DNA from: SZUA-254 sp035292425
GTDB taxonomy: Bacteria > Bacteroidota > Ignavibacteria > UBA10030 > SZUA-254
Reading direction: 5' to 3'
Length of the DNA stretch: 11,653 bases
Assembly (NCBI GenBank): GCA_035292425.1
Contig: DATDQD010000214.1
Coordinates: forward strand, 1 to 11,653
Under the pieces are notes generated by a model that saw nothing but the letters and a program-made list of their open reading frames with translations, was not told the origin of the DNA and did not search any database. A program made the translations under genes and the position numbers. Of this stretch, positions 1-6,800 are shown in pieces. The stretch's first letter is position 1, and each line of letters starts with the position of its first letter.

Positions 1-612
1 GGCGAGATGCGCACGAGACGGTGGACGCCGTTCTCCGCCTTGAGGTAACCGTACGCGAACGCGCCCTGGACCTCGATGTCGACGCTCTTGAGGCCGGCGC
101 CTTCGCCGGCCTGTTCGTCCAGGAGGAACGTCTTGTATCCCCGGCGTTCGCACCAGCGCAGATACATGCGCATCAGCATTTCGGCCCAGTCCTGGGCCTC
201 CGTGCCCCCCGCCCCCGCGTGGATCGTGAGGATGCAGTTTTTCGGATCGTCCTCGCCGCTCAGCATGTTGCGGAATTCGAGGTCCGCGAGCTCCTTTTCG
301 ATGGCGGCGAATTCCTTCGCGATCTCGGTTTCCACCGAGGGGTCGCCCGCTTCCTCCCCGAGGTCGATCAGGACGACAACGTCGTCGATGCGCCGGCGGA
401 TCTTTCCCCACTCCTCGGTCCACGATTTGCGCTCGGTGAGCCGCTGCATGACCTTCCGGGCCGCGATGTTGTCGTTCCAGAAACCGGGGGCGTGGGCACG
501 GGTCTCGAGCTCGGCGATTTCCTTCTCCTTGGCGTCGAGGTCAAAGAAACCCCCTGAGGGTCGCCGCTTTTCTCTCGTAATCCTTCACTTTCTGCCGGCT
601 GTCGTCAAACAT
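1..612 (-). CDS. prfB: Peptide chain release factor 2, 5' part, with programmed +1 frameshift (runs off left edge)
   Basis: Release factor 2 recognises UGA and UAA stop codons in the ribosomal A site and triggers peptide release. The zero frame starts at ATG 612-610 and encodes 23 residues (MFDDSRQKVK...) before an in-frame TGA at 543-541. A +1 shift there continues into about 180 more residues up to the window edge. The shifted frame reads as RF2: a charged helical N-terminal domain with a conserved APGFWND segment, then NCILTIHAGAGGTEAQDWAEML, and finally GVHRLVRISP at the edge. The stop-codon recognition region and the GGQ motif would lie outside the window. There is no clear Shine-Dalgarno. 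The start is 4 bp after the stop of the AtuA-like gene, which suggests translational coupling. Identification is near certain; only the exact start is open. Confidence 0.95.
540..555 (-). promoter_or_regulatory. prfB programmed +1 ribosomal frameshift site
   Basis: Read on the minus strand, the site is AGGGGG (555-550), TTT (549-547), CTT (546-544), TGA (543-541), C (540). This is the classical RF2 autoregulatory element: an internal Shine-Dalgarno-like AGGGGG three bases before the slippery CUU, followed by UGA in the poor C context. When RF2 is scarce the ribosome pauses at UGA and slips +1 onto GAC, giving full-length RF2. When RF2 is plentiful, translation stops after 23 codons. The shifted frame at once encodes conserved RF2 sequence, so this is a genuine recoding site and not a sequencing error. 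Confidence 0.95.
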
Positions 613-616
613 GGGT

Positions 617-952
617 TCAGACCGTGATTGTTTCTTCGACGTCGATGGTCATGCGCAGGAGGGCGCTCGAGAGCGTTTTCCCCTGGGCATCCAGCTTCAG
701 TGACACCGTCCCTCCCCCGCCCAGGCTGTTATGGAGAAGAAAGTTGATCGCGTGGAGGTTGGGGATGGGATAGCGGTCGACCTTCCCCGAACAGATACCC
801 TCGAAGTGCTTTTTTACGGCCTCCGCCGTGACATACTTTTCCATGAGCGGATAATACTCCGGTTTTCTGGCGATGAGGCCGACGTTGCCGACGTCCCCCT
901 TGTCGCCCGATCGCGCGTGGCATAACTGCAATAACTGGATTTTCATCGACAT
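617..952 (-). CDS. Small AtuA C-terminal-like (ferredoxin-fold) protein
   Basis: The product is about 111 residues from ATG 952-950 (MSMKIQLLQLCHARSGDKGD...). The N-terminal LCHARSGDKGDVGNVGLIA motif is typical of the small domain that is either fused to the C-terminus of AtuA/DUF1446 proteins or, as here, encoded by a separate gene just downstream. A glycine-rich NSLGGGGTVSLKLDAQGK stretch lies in the C-terminal third. No signal peptide or membrane segment is seen, so it is probably cytosolic. The start is uncertain. A TTG at 958-956 overlaps the AtuA stop as TTGA, ATG 952 lies just past that stop, and ATG 946 is also in frame; none has a good Shine-Dalgarno, fitting coupling to AtuA. Its biochemical role is unknown; I infer that it forms a complex with AtuA. 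Confidence 0.85.
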   Translation of the reverse strand: MSMKIQLLQLCHARSGDKGDVGNVGLIARKPEYYPLMEKYVTAEAVKKHFEGICSGKVDRYPIPNLHAINFLLHNSLGGGGTVSLKLDAQGKTLSSALLRMTIDVEETITV

Positions 953-954
953 GT

Positions 955-2316
955 TCAATTGTGGGTGACGAGGACTTGGGGGCGGACCGCTTCCTTCGGG
1001 AGAAGGGCGGGCCAGTAGGCGACGACATCGTTGGGCTTCGGCCTGCCGCCGGCGAACCCCGTCACCGCGGGGGGGCCGGTGAGGATCAGGGGCGCGATCG
1101 CCTTCCCGAACTGCTCCACCGCCCTGTGATCATGGCTCCGTACCCCGACCCTCAGGACCACTTCGTTGACGACATCGGGCGCCCGGGCGATGGGACCGTG
1201 GCAGGCGTTGTACCCGAGGAACTCCGTCCTGATCTCGTCAAAATGGAGACCCTGGTCGGCGAGGCGCGTCCGCAGGATCTCGTCCGCCTTTTTCGCCTTC
1301 TCGAGGGCGTCGGGCCAGGCGTAGGTGAGGGTTCCGACCGCATTGTACCCGTCGGAATACGACATCGAGACTTTATAAAACTGCGTGCCCGGCTTCCCCC
1401 GGACGCCGGAGATCTTCACGCGGTCTTTTCCTTCCTGGGCGAGATGAATGGAGGTGAAGTCGGCGATGCATTCCGGCGTGATGTAGACGGAGGGGTCGCC
1501 GATCTCGTACATGAGCTGCTCGCTGACCGAGTCCACCGTCACCAGGCCGCCCGAATCCTCATGCTTTGTGATGACGATTTCACCGTCCGGGTATGCCTCG
1601 GCGATGGGGAACCCGAGATGGGCGAGGTCCGGGACCGACCTCCAGTCGGCCGCGTAATTCCCGCCCGTCGCCTGGCCGCCGCACTCGAGGATATGTCCCG
1701 CGACGACGCCGGCAGCCAGTTTGTCCCAGTCGTCCCACGCCCATCCGAACTCGTGGATCATCGGGGCGTACGTGAGGGCGGTGTCGGTGCTCCTGCCGGT
1801 GATCACGATCTGCGCACCCTTCTCCAGCGCCTCGACGATCGGCCTGGCGCCGAAGTAGACGTTCGCGCTCTGGAACCGGTGCTTCTTTTCCCCGAACGGC
1901 TCTCCCGTCTCCATGTTGTCGAGGTGAATGTCCCTGTCCCGGAGCGTGTCGAGCCGGCCGAGGATGTCATCGCCCGAGACGACCCCGATCTTCAGCCCCC
2001 TGATGCCCCTTTTTTCGGCGCACCTGAAGATGGCGTCGCGGCACGCCATCGGGTTCACTCCCCCGCCGTTGGTGACGACCCTGATGTTCTTCTCCACGAT
2101 GACCGGGAGGATATGGTCGATGATCGACACCAGGTCCCGGGCATATCCCATCTCCGGGTTGCGCTGTTTCTGTTTCTGCAGGATGGACATGGTCAATTCG
2201 GCCAGGAAGTCCATCATGAGATAATCGATGGGCCCCTTCGTGACCTGGTCGAACGGGGCGGACTGCAGGTCGCCCCAGAAACCCTGTCCGGAAGCCACTC
2301 TGATTGTATCTTTCAA
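955..2316 (-). CDS. Acyclic terpene utilisation AtuA family protein (DUF1446)
   Basis: This 453-residue soluble protein matches the DUF1446/AtuA family end to end. Landmarks are the N-terminal IRVASGQGFWGD (5-16), LAELTMSIL (38-46), NGGGVNP (83-89), GRSTDTAL (174-181), HILECGGQATGGN (208-220) and, near the C-terminus, PPAVTGFAGGRPKPNDVVAYW (415-435). AtuA comes from the Pseudomonas citronellolol/geraniol utilisation cluster, but its reaction is, to my knowledge, not established. The usual small C-terminal domain is not fused here; it is encoded by the next gene, immediately after this one. The start appears to be TTG at 2316-2314, as no in-frame ATG lies near and AAGGG sits 5 bases upstream. 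It follows the DUF35 gene after about 49 bp. The family assignment is firm; assigning it to terpene breakdown would be over-reading. Confidence 0.9.
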   Translation of the reverse strand: MKDTIRVASGQGFWGDLQSAPFDQVTKGPIDYLMMDFLAELTMSILQKQKQRNPEMGYARDLVSIIDHILPVIVEKNIRVVTNGGGVNPMACRDAIFRCAEKRGIRGLKIGVVSGDDILGRLDTLRDRDIHLDNMETGEPFGEKKHRFQSANVYFGARPIVEALEKGAQIVITGRSTDTALTYAPMIHEFGWAWDDWDKLAAGVVAGHILECGGQATGGNYAADWRSVPDLAHLGFPIAEAYPDGEIVITKHEDSGGLVTVDSVSEQLMYEIGDPSVYITPECIADFTSIHLAQEGKDRVKISGVRGKPGTQFYKVSMSYSDGYNAVGTLTYAWPDALEKAKKADEILRTRLADQGLHFDEIRTEFLGYNACHGPIARAPDVVNEVVLRVGVRSHDHRAVEQFGKAIAPLILTGPPAVTGFAGGRPKPNDVVAYWPALLPKEAVRPQVLVTHN

Positions 2317-2320
2317 GATA

Positions 2321-2326
2321 TCCCTT
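2321..2326 (-). promoter_or_regulatory. Ribosome binding site supporting the TTG start of the AtuA gene
   Basis: AAGGGA on the minus strand lies 4-5 bases before TTG 2316-2314. The upstream in-frame codons contain no ATG or GTG for at least eight codons, and the family's conserved N-terminus begins right after this TTG. Together these make TTG the best start. The call rests on motif and spacing only. Confidence 0.55.
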
Positions 2327-2365
2327 TGACGAAGAACGAATGATGATGAATGTGACGGGACCCGC

Positions 2366-2755
2366 TCAGATGACGATGGCCTTGTACCCGTAACAGAGGA
2401 TCCCCGCCTTCCCGTCCTCCTGGACCTTCCGGAAGACCATTCGTACCTTCTGCCCGGTTTTGAGCTCGTCGGGGTCGACGTCCGCCAGCTGGGTCGTGAT
2501 CCTGACGCCGTCGCTCAGCTCCACGATGCCGACGGCGAACGGGGTCTCCTTCGAGAACTTGTCCGAAGCGACGCGCACCACCGTGTAGGTGAGCAGCGTC
2601 CCCTCTTCGCCCAGTTTCACGGTCTCGAACTTCCGCCCCCTGCAGGACGGGCAGACGATGCGGGGCGGAAAACTGACATGCCCGCAGGCGGAACATTTCC
2701 CCGCTTCGAGCCTGTAGCGTTGGGGTATCTCGCGATGATATCGTGCGGTAATCAT
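2366..2755 (-). CDS. DUF35 zinc-ribbon/OB-fold protein, thiolase/HMG-CoA synthase partner
   Basis: The product is 129 residues, a usual length for single-copy DUF35 proteins. A rubredoxin-like zinc ribbon comes first, with Cys21, Cys24, Cys35 and Cys38 (CSAC...CPSC), followed by an OB-fold region (about 45-127) beginning EEGTLLTYTVVRVA. In archaea the DUF35 protein bridges acetoacetyl-CoA thiolase and HMG-CoA synthase and helps hold the CoA intermediate so that it passes between the active sites. The start ATG 2755-2753 overlaps the thiolase stop as ATGA, and GGAGG within the thiolase's last codons serves as ribosome binding site. This indicates coupled, near-stoichiometric synthesis. The zinc cysteines and fold are seen directly; the bridging role is known for archaeal homologues and inferred here. 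Related DUF35 proteins also accompany other thiolases, so the partner is judged from context. Confidence 0.92.
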   Translation of the reverse strand: MITARYHREIPQRYRLEAGKCSACGHVSFPPRIVCPSCRGRKFETVKLGEEGTLLTYTVVRVASDKFSKETPFAVGIVELSDGVRITTQLADVDPDELKTGQKVRMVFRKVQEDGKAGILCYGYKAIVI

Positions 2756-3903
2756 TTTCCCTCCAGGATATGGATGACGCAGCTCGCCCCGCTCCCGCCC
2801 ATGTTCTGGGCCAGGCCGATGCGGGCGCCGGCCACCTGTCGTCCGCCGGCCCTGCCGTTCAACTGCTCGTAGAGTTCGATGATCTGTGCGATGCCGGTGG
2901 CGCCCACGGGATGGCCCTTCGACTTGAGGCCGCCGCTGGTGTTCACGGGGATCTTCCGGCACTCGAGGGAGGTCAGGCCTCCGGCGGCGGCTTCCCCGCC
3001 CTTCCCTTTTTCGAAGAAACCCAGGTCTTCGGTGACCACGATCTCCGCGATCGTGAAACAGTCGTGGACCTCGGCGAAGTTGATGTCGGCGGGCTTCTTG
3101 TCCGCCATCTGATACGCCTTCCGGGCGGCCGTCACGACCGAGCCGAGCGTGGTCGGGTCTTTCCGGCCGTGAAGGGCAATCGTATCCGAGGCCTGCGCCG
3201 AGGCAATCACCCGGACCATGTTCTTCTTCAGCGCCTTCGCCACGTCCATCGACGCAACGATGACGGCCGCCGCCCCGTCGCTCACCGGGGAGCAGTCGAG
3301 CAGGCGCAGTGGGTCCGCCACCATGGTGGAATTCATCACCTGTTCGGCGGTGATCTCCGAGCGGAATTGCGCGTTGGGATTTTTCGCCCCGTTCCGGTGG
3401 TTTTTCACCGCGACCGCGGCCAGCTGTTCCCTGGTCGTGCCGTATTTCTCCATGTGGGCCCTGGCGATCAGGGCGTAGAGCCCCGGGAACGTGATGCCGT
3501 GGTAGATTTCATACTCCTGGTCCGCCGCGGACGCGAGCACCTCGGTGACGTCCGCCCCGTCGGTCATCTTCTCCACCCCCCCGGCGAGCACGATCTCGCT
3601 CGCGCCGGAGGCGACTTCAAGATACGCCTGGCGGAACGCCACGCCGCCAGACGCGCAGGCCGATTCGACGTGTGTCGCCGGGACGGGAGTGACGCCGAGA
3701 TAGTCGGCCATCACCGCCCCGAGATGTTCCTGCCCGACGAACAGCCCCGGAGACATCGCGCCCACGTAGAGCGAATCGATGTGGTCCACCCCCGCGTCGC
3801 TGATCGCGCCGAGGGCCGCCTCCACGAAAATGTCCTTGATCGATTTGTCCCAGGATTCACCGAACCTGGTCATCCCGGCGCCGATGACGACGACGTCTCT
3901 CAT
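2752..3903 (-). CDS. Thiolase of the archaeal/SCP2-like type, probable acetyl-CoA C-acetyltransferase
   Basis: The product is 383 residues, typical of the SCP2/archaeal-like thiolase group. The nucleophilic cysteine is Cys83 in VESACASGG. Other active-site blocks are AEVHDCFT (His280) and GGLKSKGHPVGATG (His331), and the C-terminal glycine loop is NMGGSGASCVIHIL. The second cysteine of classical CxG thiolases is not in its usual form, as expected for this subgroup. In archaea the equivalent enzyme condenses two acetyl-CoA into acetoacetyl-CoA, which is passed to HMG-CoA synthase. It lies 12 bp after the synthase gene, with TAAGGAGA at ideal spacing, and overlaps the DUF35 gene by 4 bp. Acetoacetyl-CoA formation is inferred from the neighbours; thiolytic cleavage of another 3-oxoacyl-CoA is an open alternative. 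Confidence 0.92.
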   Translation of the reverse strand: MRDVVVIGAGMTRFGESWDKSIKDIFVEAALGAISDAGVDHIDSLYVGAMSPGLFVGQEHLGAVMADYLGVTPVPATHVESACASGGVAFRQAYLEVASGASEIVLAGGVEKMTDGADVTEVLASAADQEYEIYHGITFPGLYALIARAHMEKYGTTREQLAAVAVKNHRNGAKNPNAQFRSEITAEQVMNSTMVADPLRLLDCSPVSDGAAAVIVASMDVAKALKKNMVRVIASAQASDTIALHGRKDPTTLGSVVTAARKAYQMADKKPADINFAEVHDCFTIAEIVVTEDLGFFEKGKGGEAAAGGLTSLECRKIPVNTSGGLKSKGHPVGATGIAQIIELYEQLNGRAGGRQVAGARIGLAQNMGGSGASCVIHILEGK

Positions 3904-3910
3904 GGTATCG

Positions 3911-3918
3911 TCTCCTTA
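3911..3918 (-). promoter_or_regulatory. Strong ribosome binding site for the thiolase gene
   Basis: TAAGGAGA on the minus strand overlaps the TAA stop of the HMG-CoA synthase gene (3918-3916) and lies 7-8 bases before the thiolase ATG at 3903. It is the best Shine-Dalgarno match seen in the window, and its overlap with the stop codon supports co-translation of the two genes. Confidence 0.75.
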
Positions 3919-4962
3919 ATCGTTCAGTTTGATTTTACGGCGGTATTTGGCGTATTCGCCGTAGTGGAGATAGATTTTCCCGCGGTCGAGGTAATCCCTG
4001 GTCTTCGGAGCAAGGTCCCTGACCCGGTCGATCTGTTCGGTGACGCGGAAGACAAACCCGTCGCTGCCCGCGCCCGAGCCGAACGATACCATAAAAATTA
4101 ACTCGCCGGGCCGGGCGACGTCGAGCACCGCGCTCAGCGCCGTCGGAGACGAACCGGAGTAGGTGTTCCCCATCCAGGGGACGATCCAGCCCGTTTCCAT
4201 CTGCTCCTTCGTGAACCCGAGGCGCTTCCCCGCCTCCTGCGGGAATTTCCCGTTGGGCATGTGGAAGACGGCGTACTTGAAATCGGCGGGCACCATCTTC
4301 GATTTGGCGAGCAGCGCCGTGCCGGCGCCGATGATGTGTTTGAAGTACGCGGGATCGCCGGTGAACCTCCCGCCGTGCCGTGGATACGATTCCCCTTCAC
4401 GCCGCCAGAAATCGGGGGTATCGGAGGTATAGGAATGCGTGTGCAGGATTTCCGCGACGACATTTTTCTGCCCCATGATGAAGGCCGCCCCCCCGGCCGA
4501 CGCGGAATATTCCAGGGCGTCGCCGGGAGCGCCCTGGGAGGTGTCGGCCCCGATCCCGAGGGCGTACTCCATCTCCCCCGATTTCACCAGGCTGTACGCG
4601 ACGTACATCGCCTCGGTGCCCGCCTTGCAGGCGAACTCGTAACTGGCCGCGTGGACATCGGGGCCGATGCCCAGAGCGTCGATGAGGATCGTTCCGCTCG
4701 GCTTGACGGCGTAGGGATGGGACTCCGAGCCGATGTAGACCGCGCCGATCTGCTCCGGCCGGATGCCGGCGCGGCGCAATGCGTTTTTGGCGGCGGCGAC
4801 TGAAATCGTGATCGTGTCCTCGTCCTGCCCGGGAACGGTTTTTTCCAAGAGCTGCAGGCCGCGCTTGATCGCCTCGGGGTCGGCGCCCCATTGTTGCGCG
4901 ATGAGGTCCGCCTTTATTCTGTAGCGCGGCAGATACGCGCCGTATCCGACTATTCCTGTCAT
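3916..4962 (-). CDS. Archaeal-type hydroxymethylglutaryl-CoA synthase
   Basis: The 348-residue length fits archaeal HMG-CoA synthases (about 350) and not the roughly 390-residue Gram-positive MvaS or the longer eukaryotic enzymes. These synthases condense acetyl-CoA with acetoacetyl-CoA to HMG-CoA. The catalytic residues are in place: Glu80 in YIGSESHPYAVKPSGT, Cys112 in YEFACKAGTEA (acyl-enzyme cysteine) and His234 in AVFHMPNGKFP. The N-terminus IVGYGAYLPRYRI and the glycine loop FGSGAGSDGF (294-303) are typical. GGAG lies 5 bases before ATG 4962. It is followed by thiolase and DUF35 genes in the order known from archaea, the strongest evidence that it works in that complex. A KAS III/PKS-type condensing enzyme is less likely, given the exact triad and neighbours. 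Whether HMG-CoA is made for mevalonate or another branched acyl-CoA is the substrate cannot be told here. Confidence 0.92.
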   Translation of the reverse strand: MTGIVGYGAYLPRYRIKADLIAQQWGADPEAIKRGLQLLEKTVPGQDEDTITISVAAAKNALRRAGIRPEQIGAVYIGSESHPYAVKPSGTILIDALGIGPDVHAASYEFACKAGTEAMYVAYSLVKSGEMEYALGIGADTSQGAPGDALEYSASAGGAAFIMGQKNVVAEILHTHSYTSDTPDFWRREGESYPRHGGRFTGDPAYFKHIIGAGTALLAKSKMVPADFKYAVFHMPNGKFPQEAGKRLGFTKEQMETGWIVPWMGNTYSGSSPTALSAVLDVARPGELIFMVSFGSGAGSDGFVFRVTEQIDRVRDLAPKTRDYLDRGKIYLHYGEYAKYRRKIKLND

Positions 4963-5022
4963 ATGAACTCCGTTAATGAGACATGGGACATGAACGGTGA
5001 AAGAACGCGGGATGAATGACGC

Positions 5023-6786
5023 CTACACCACCCTGACGTGGAGCTCCTTCAGCTGATCGGGGCTGACCTCCGACGGCGAATCGTCCATCAGCGAGGACGC
5101 GCTCGTGGTCTTCGGGAAGGCGATCACGTCGCGGATCGATTTCCCGCCGGTCAGGAGCATGCAGATCCTGTCGAAGCCGAACGCGATGCCGCCGTGGGGC
5201 GGCGCCCCGTACCGGAACGCGTCCAGGATGAATCCGAACTTGTTCTTCGCCTCCTCCTCCCCGATGCCGAGGAGGCCGAACACCCTGCTCTGGAGGGCGC
5301 GGTCGTGGATCCGGATGCTCCCGCCGGCGATTTCGCTGCCATTCAAAACCAGGTCGTAGGCCCGCGCCCGCGCCTTCGACGGATCGGAGTCGAGGTAAGC
5401 CGCGTCGGCCAGGACCGGCGAAGTGAAGGGATGATGGACGGCGACGTACCGTTTCCCGGCCCCGTCATATTCGAACATCGGGAATTCGGTCACCCAGAGG
5501 AGCTCGTTCTTCGACTCATTGATCAGGTTCAACTTCCTGCCGATCTCGAGGCGGAGCGTCCCGAGCGCCGGGTAGGCCTTCGCGGCCGAATCGCACACCA
5601 GGAGCATCAGGTCGCCCGGCTTCGCCTCCATCAATTGAACGAGCGCGTCCCCGGTCTCCTTCCCGATGTGCTTCGCACTCGGCCCGTCGATGCCCGTGTC
5701 GGCGACCTTCAGCCAGACCAGTCCCGCCGCGCCGGCCTTCTTCGCGACCTCCGTCAGCGCGTCGAGCTGGCTCCGCGTGGACGATCCTCCGCCGGTCACG
5801 ACCAGGCCCGCCGCGACCCCCCCGGCCTTCACCATGTCGCTGAAGATCCTGAAACCCGACTTGGCGACCACGGCCGTGACGGTGACGATCGGGAGACCGA
5901 ACCTCAGATCGGGTTTGTCCGAACCGTAGGTTTCCATCGCCGCCCGGTATGTCATCCGCCTGAACGGGGTCCTGATGTCCACGTTCCGGATCTCCCGGAA
6001 AAATTCCGCCATCAAACCCTCCACCACCTCCATGACGTCGGCCTCGTCGACGAACGACATCTCGACGTCGATCTGCGTGAACTCCGGCTGGCGGTCCGCC
6101 CGCAGGTCCTCGTCCCGGAAGCATTTCACGATCTGGAAGTAGCGGTCCATGCCCGCCACCATCAGGATCTGCTTATATGTTTGCGGCGACTGCGGAAGCG
6201 CGTAGAATTTCCCCGGGTGGATCCGGCTGGGGACGAGGTAATCGCGCGCGCCTTCGGGCGTGCTCTTCATGAGGACAGGGGTTTCGACCTCGATAAAATT
6301 CAGCGCGTCGAAATACCTTCGCGTGATCTGGTACATCGCGTGGCGAGTGACCAGGTTTTTCTGCATCGGGGCGCGCCGCAGGTCGAGGTAGCGGTACTGC
6401 AGGCGGAGTTCCTCGCTGGCGTCGACCTCGTCCTGGATCGGGAACGGAGGGGTGTCCGCCCGGTTGAGGATCGTCAGCGATGTCCCGAAGAGGTCGACGC
6501 CGCCGGTGGGCATCGAGGCGTTCACCGAACCGTCGGGCCTGCGGCGGACGGTCCCGGTTACAGAAACGACGTATTCGCTCCTGAGCTCGCCTGCGAGACG
6601 GTAGACGTCGGCGCCCGATTCCTGGTTGAACACCACCTGGGTCTTGCCGTAGCGGTCCCTCAGGTCCACGAAGACGACGCCGCCGAGGTCGCGGCGGGTG
6701 TCCACCCACCCGGTGAGGGTCACCGACCGCCCTTCGTCCGCCGGGCGGAGCTGGCCGCAGGTGGCAGTGCGTTTCTTATAATACAT
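5023..6786 (-). CDS. aspS: Aspartyl-tRNA synthetase (bacterial type)
   Basis: This class II synthetase charges tRNA with aspartate in the cytosol. The 587-residue product has the bacterial layout: an N-terminal anticodon-binding OB-fold (about 1-110, with LTGWVDTRRDLGGVVFVDLRD), the start of the catalytic core with EVETPVLMKSTPEGARDYLVPSR, motif 2 around FRDEDLRADRQPEFTQIDVE (223-242), the bacterial GAD insertion (about 290-420), and motif 3 GIAFGFDRICMLL (533-545). ATG 6786 is chosen because MYYKKRTATCGQLR is the normal AspRS beginning; a longer reading (83 more codons) would run into trxA. It starts 14 bp after the trxA stop without a clear Shine-Dalgarno, so coupling is likely. Whether it also charges tRNA-Asn cannot be decided without knowing if gatCAB or asnS exist elsewhere. 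Confidence 0.97.
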   Translation of the reverse strand: MYYKKRTATCGQLRPADEGRSVTLTGWVDTRRDLGGVVFVDLRDRYGKTQVVFNQESGADVYRLAGELRSEYVVSVTGTVRRRPDGSVNASMPTGGVDLFGTSLTILNRADTPPFPIQDEVDASEELRLQYRYLDLRRAPMQKNLVTRHAMYQITRRYFDALNFIEVETPVLMKSTPEGARDYLVPSRIHPGKFYALPQSPQTYKQILMVAGMDRYFQIVKCFRDEDLRADRQPEFTQIDVEMSFVDEADVMEVVEGLMAEFFREIRNVDIRTPFRRMTYRAAMETYGSDKPDLRFGLPIVTVTAVVAKSGFRIFSDMVKAGGVAAGLVVTGGGSSTRSQLDALTEVAKKAGAAGLVWLKVADTGIDGPSAKHIGKETGDALVQLMEAKPGDLMLLVCDSAAKAYPALGTLRLEIGRKLNLINESKNELLWVTEFPMFEYDGAGKRYVAVHHPFTSPVLADAAYLDSDPSKARARAYDLVLNGSEIAGGSIRIHDRALQSRVFGLLGIGEEEAKNKFGFILDAFRYGAPPHGGIAFGFDRICMLLTGGKSIRDVIAFPKTTSASSLMDDSPSEVSPDQLKELHVRVV

Positions 6787-6800
6787 CGGCGCGGCCGGGA

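Noticed and set aside
541..543. prfB as a pseudogene because of the in-frame TGA after 23 codons
   Set aside because: The TGA sits in the textbook RF2 recoding context, with AGGGGG and CTTTGAC at correct spacing, and the shifted frame is fully open and conserved.
21..627. Two overlapping plus-strand frames at the left edge
   Set aside because: They are opposite prfB, whose shifted frame contains strongly conserved RF2 sequence; the plus frames show nothing recognisable.
961..2343. 460-codon plus-strand frame opposite the AtuA gene, and a similar 443-codon frame at 2770-4101
   Set aside because: Both are antisense to well-identified genes with conserved motifs; their products have low-complexity, Asp/Arg/Val-rich sequence without family features.
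2756..2962. 69-residue N-terminal extension of the DUF35 protein
   Set aside because: It would overlap the thiolase C-terminal coding region, adds Arg/Gly-rich nonsense sequence, and ignores the ATGA overlap start with its GGAGG ribosome binding site.
617..4962. Cassette as a mobile island
   Set aside because: I saw no integrase, transposase, tRNA, flanking direct repeats or obvious change in base composition at its borders; transfer, if any, is probably old.
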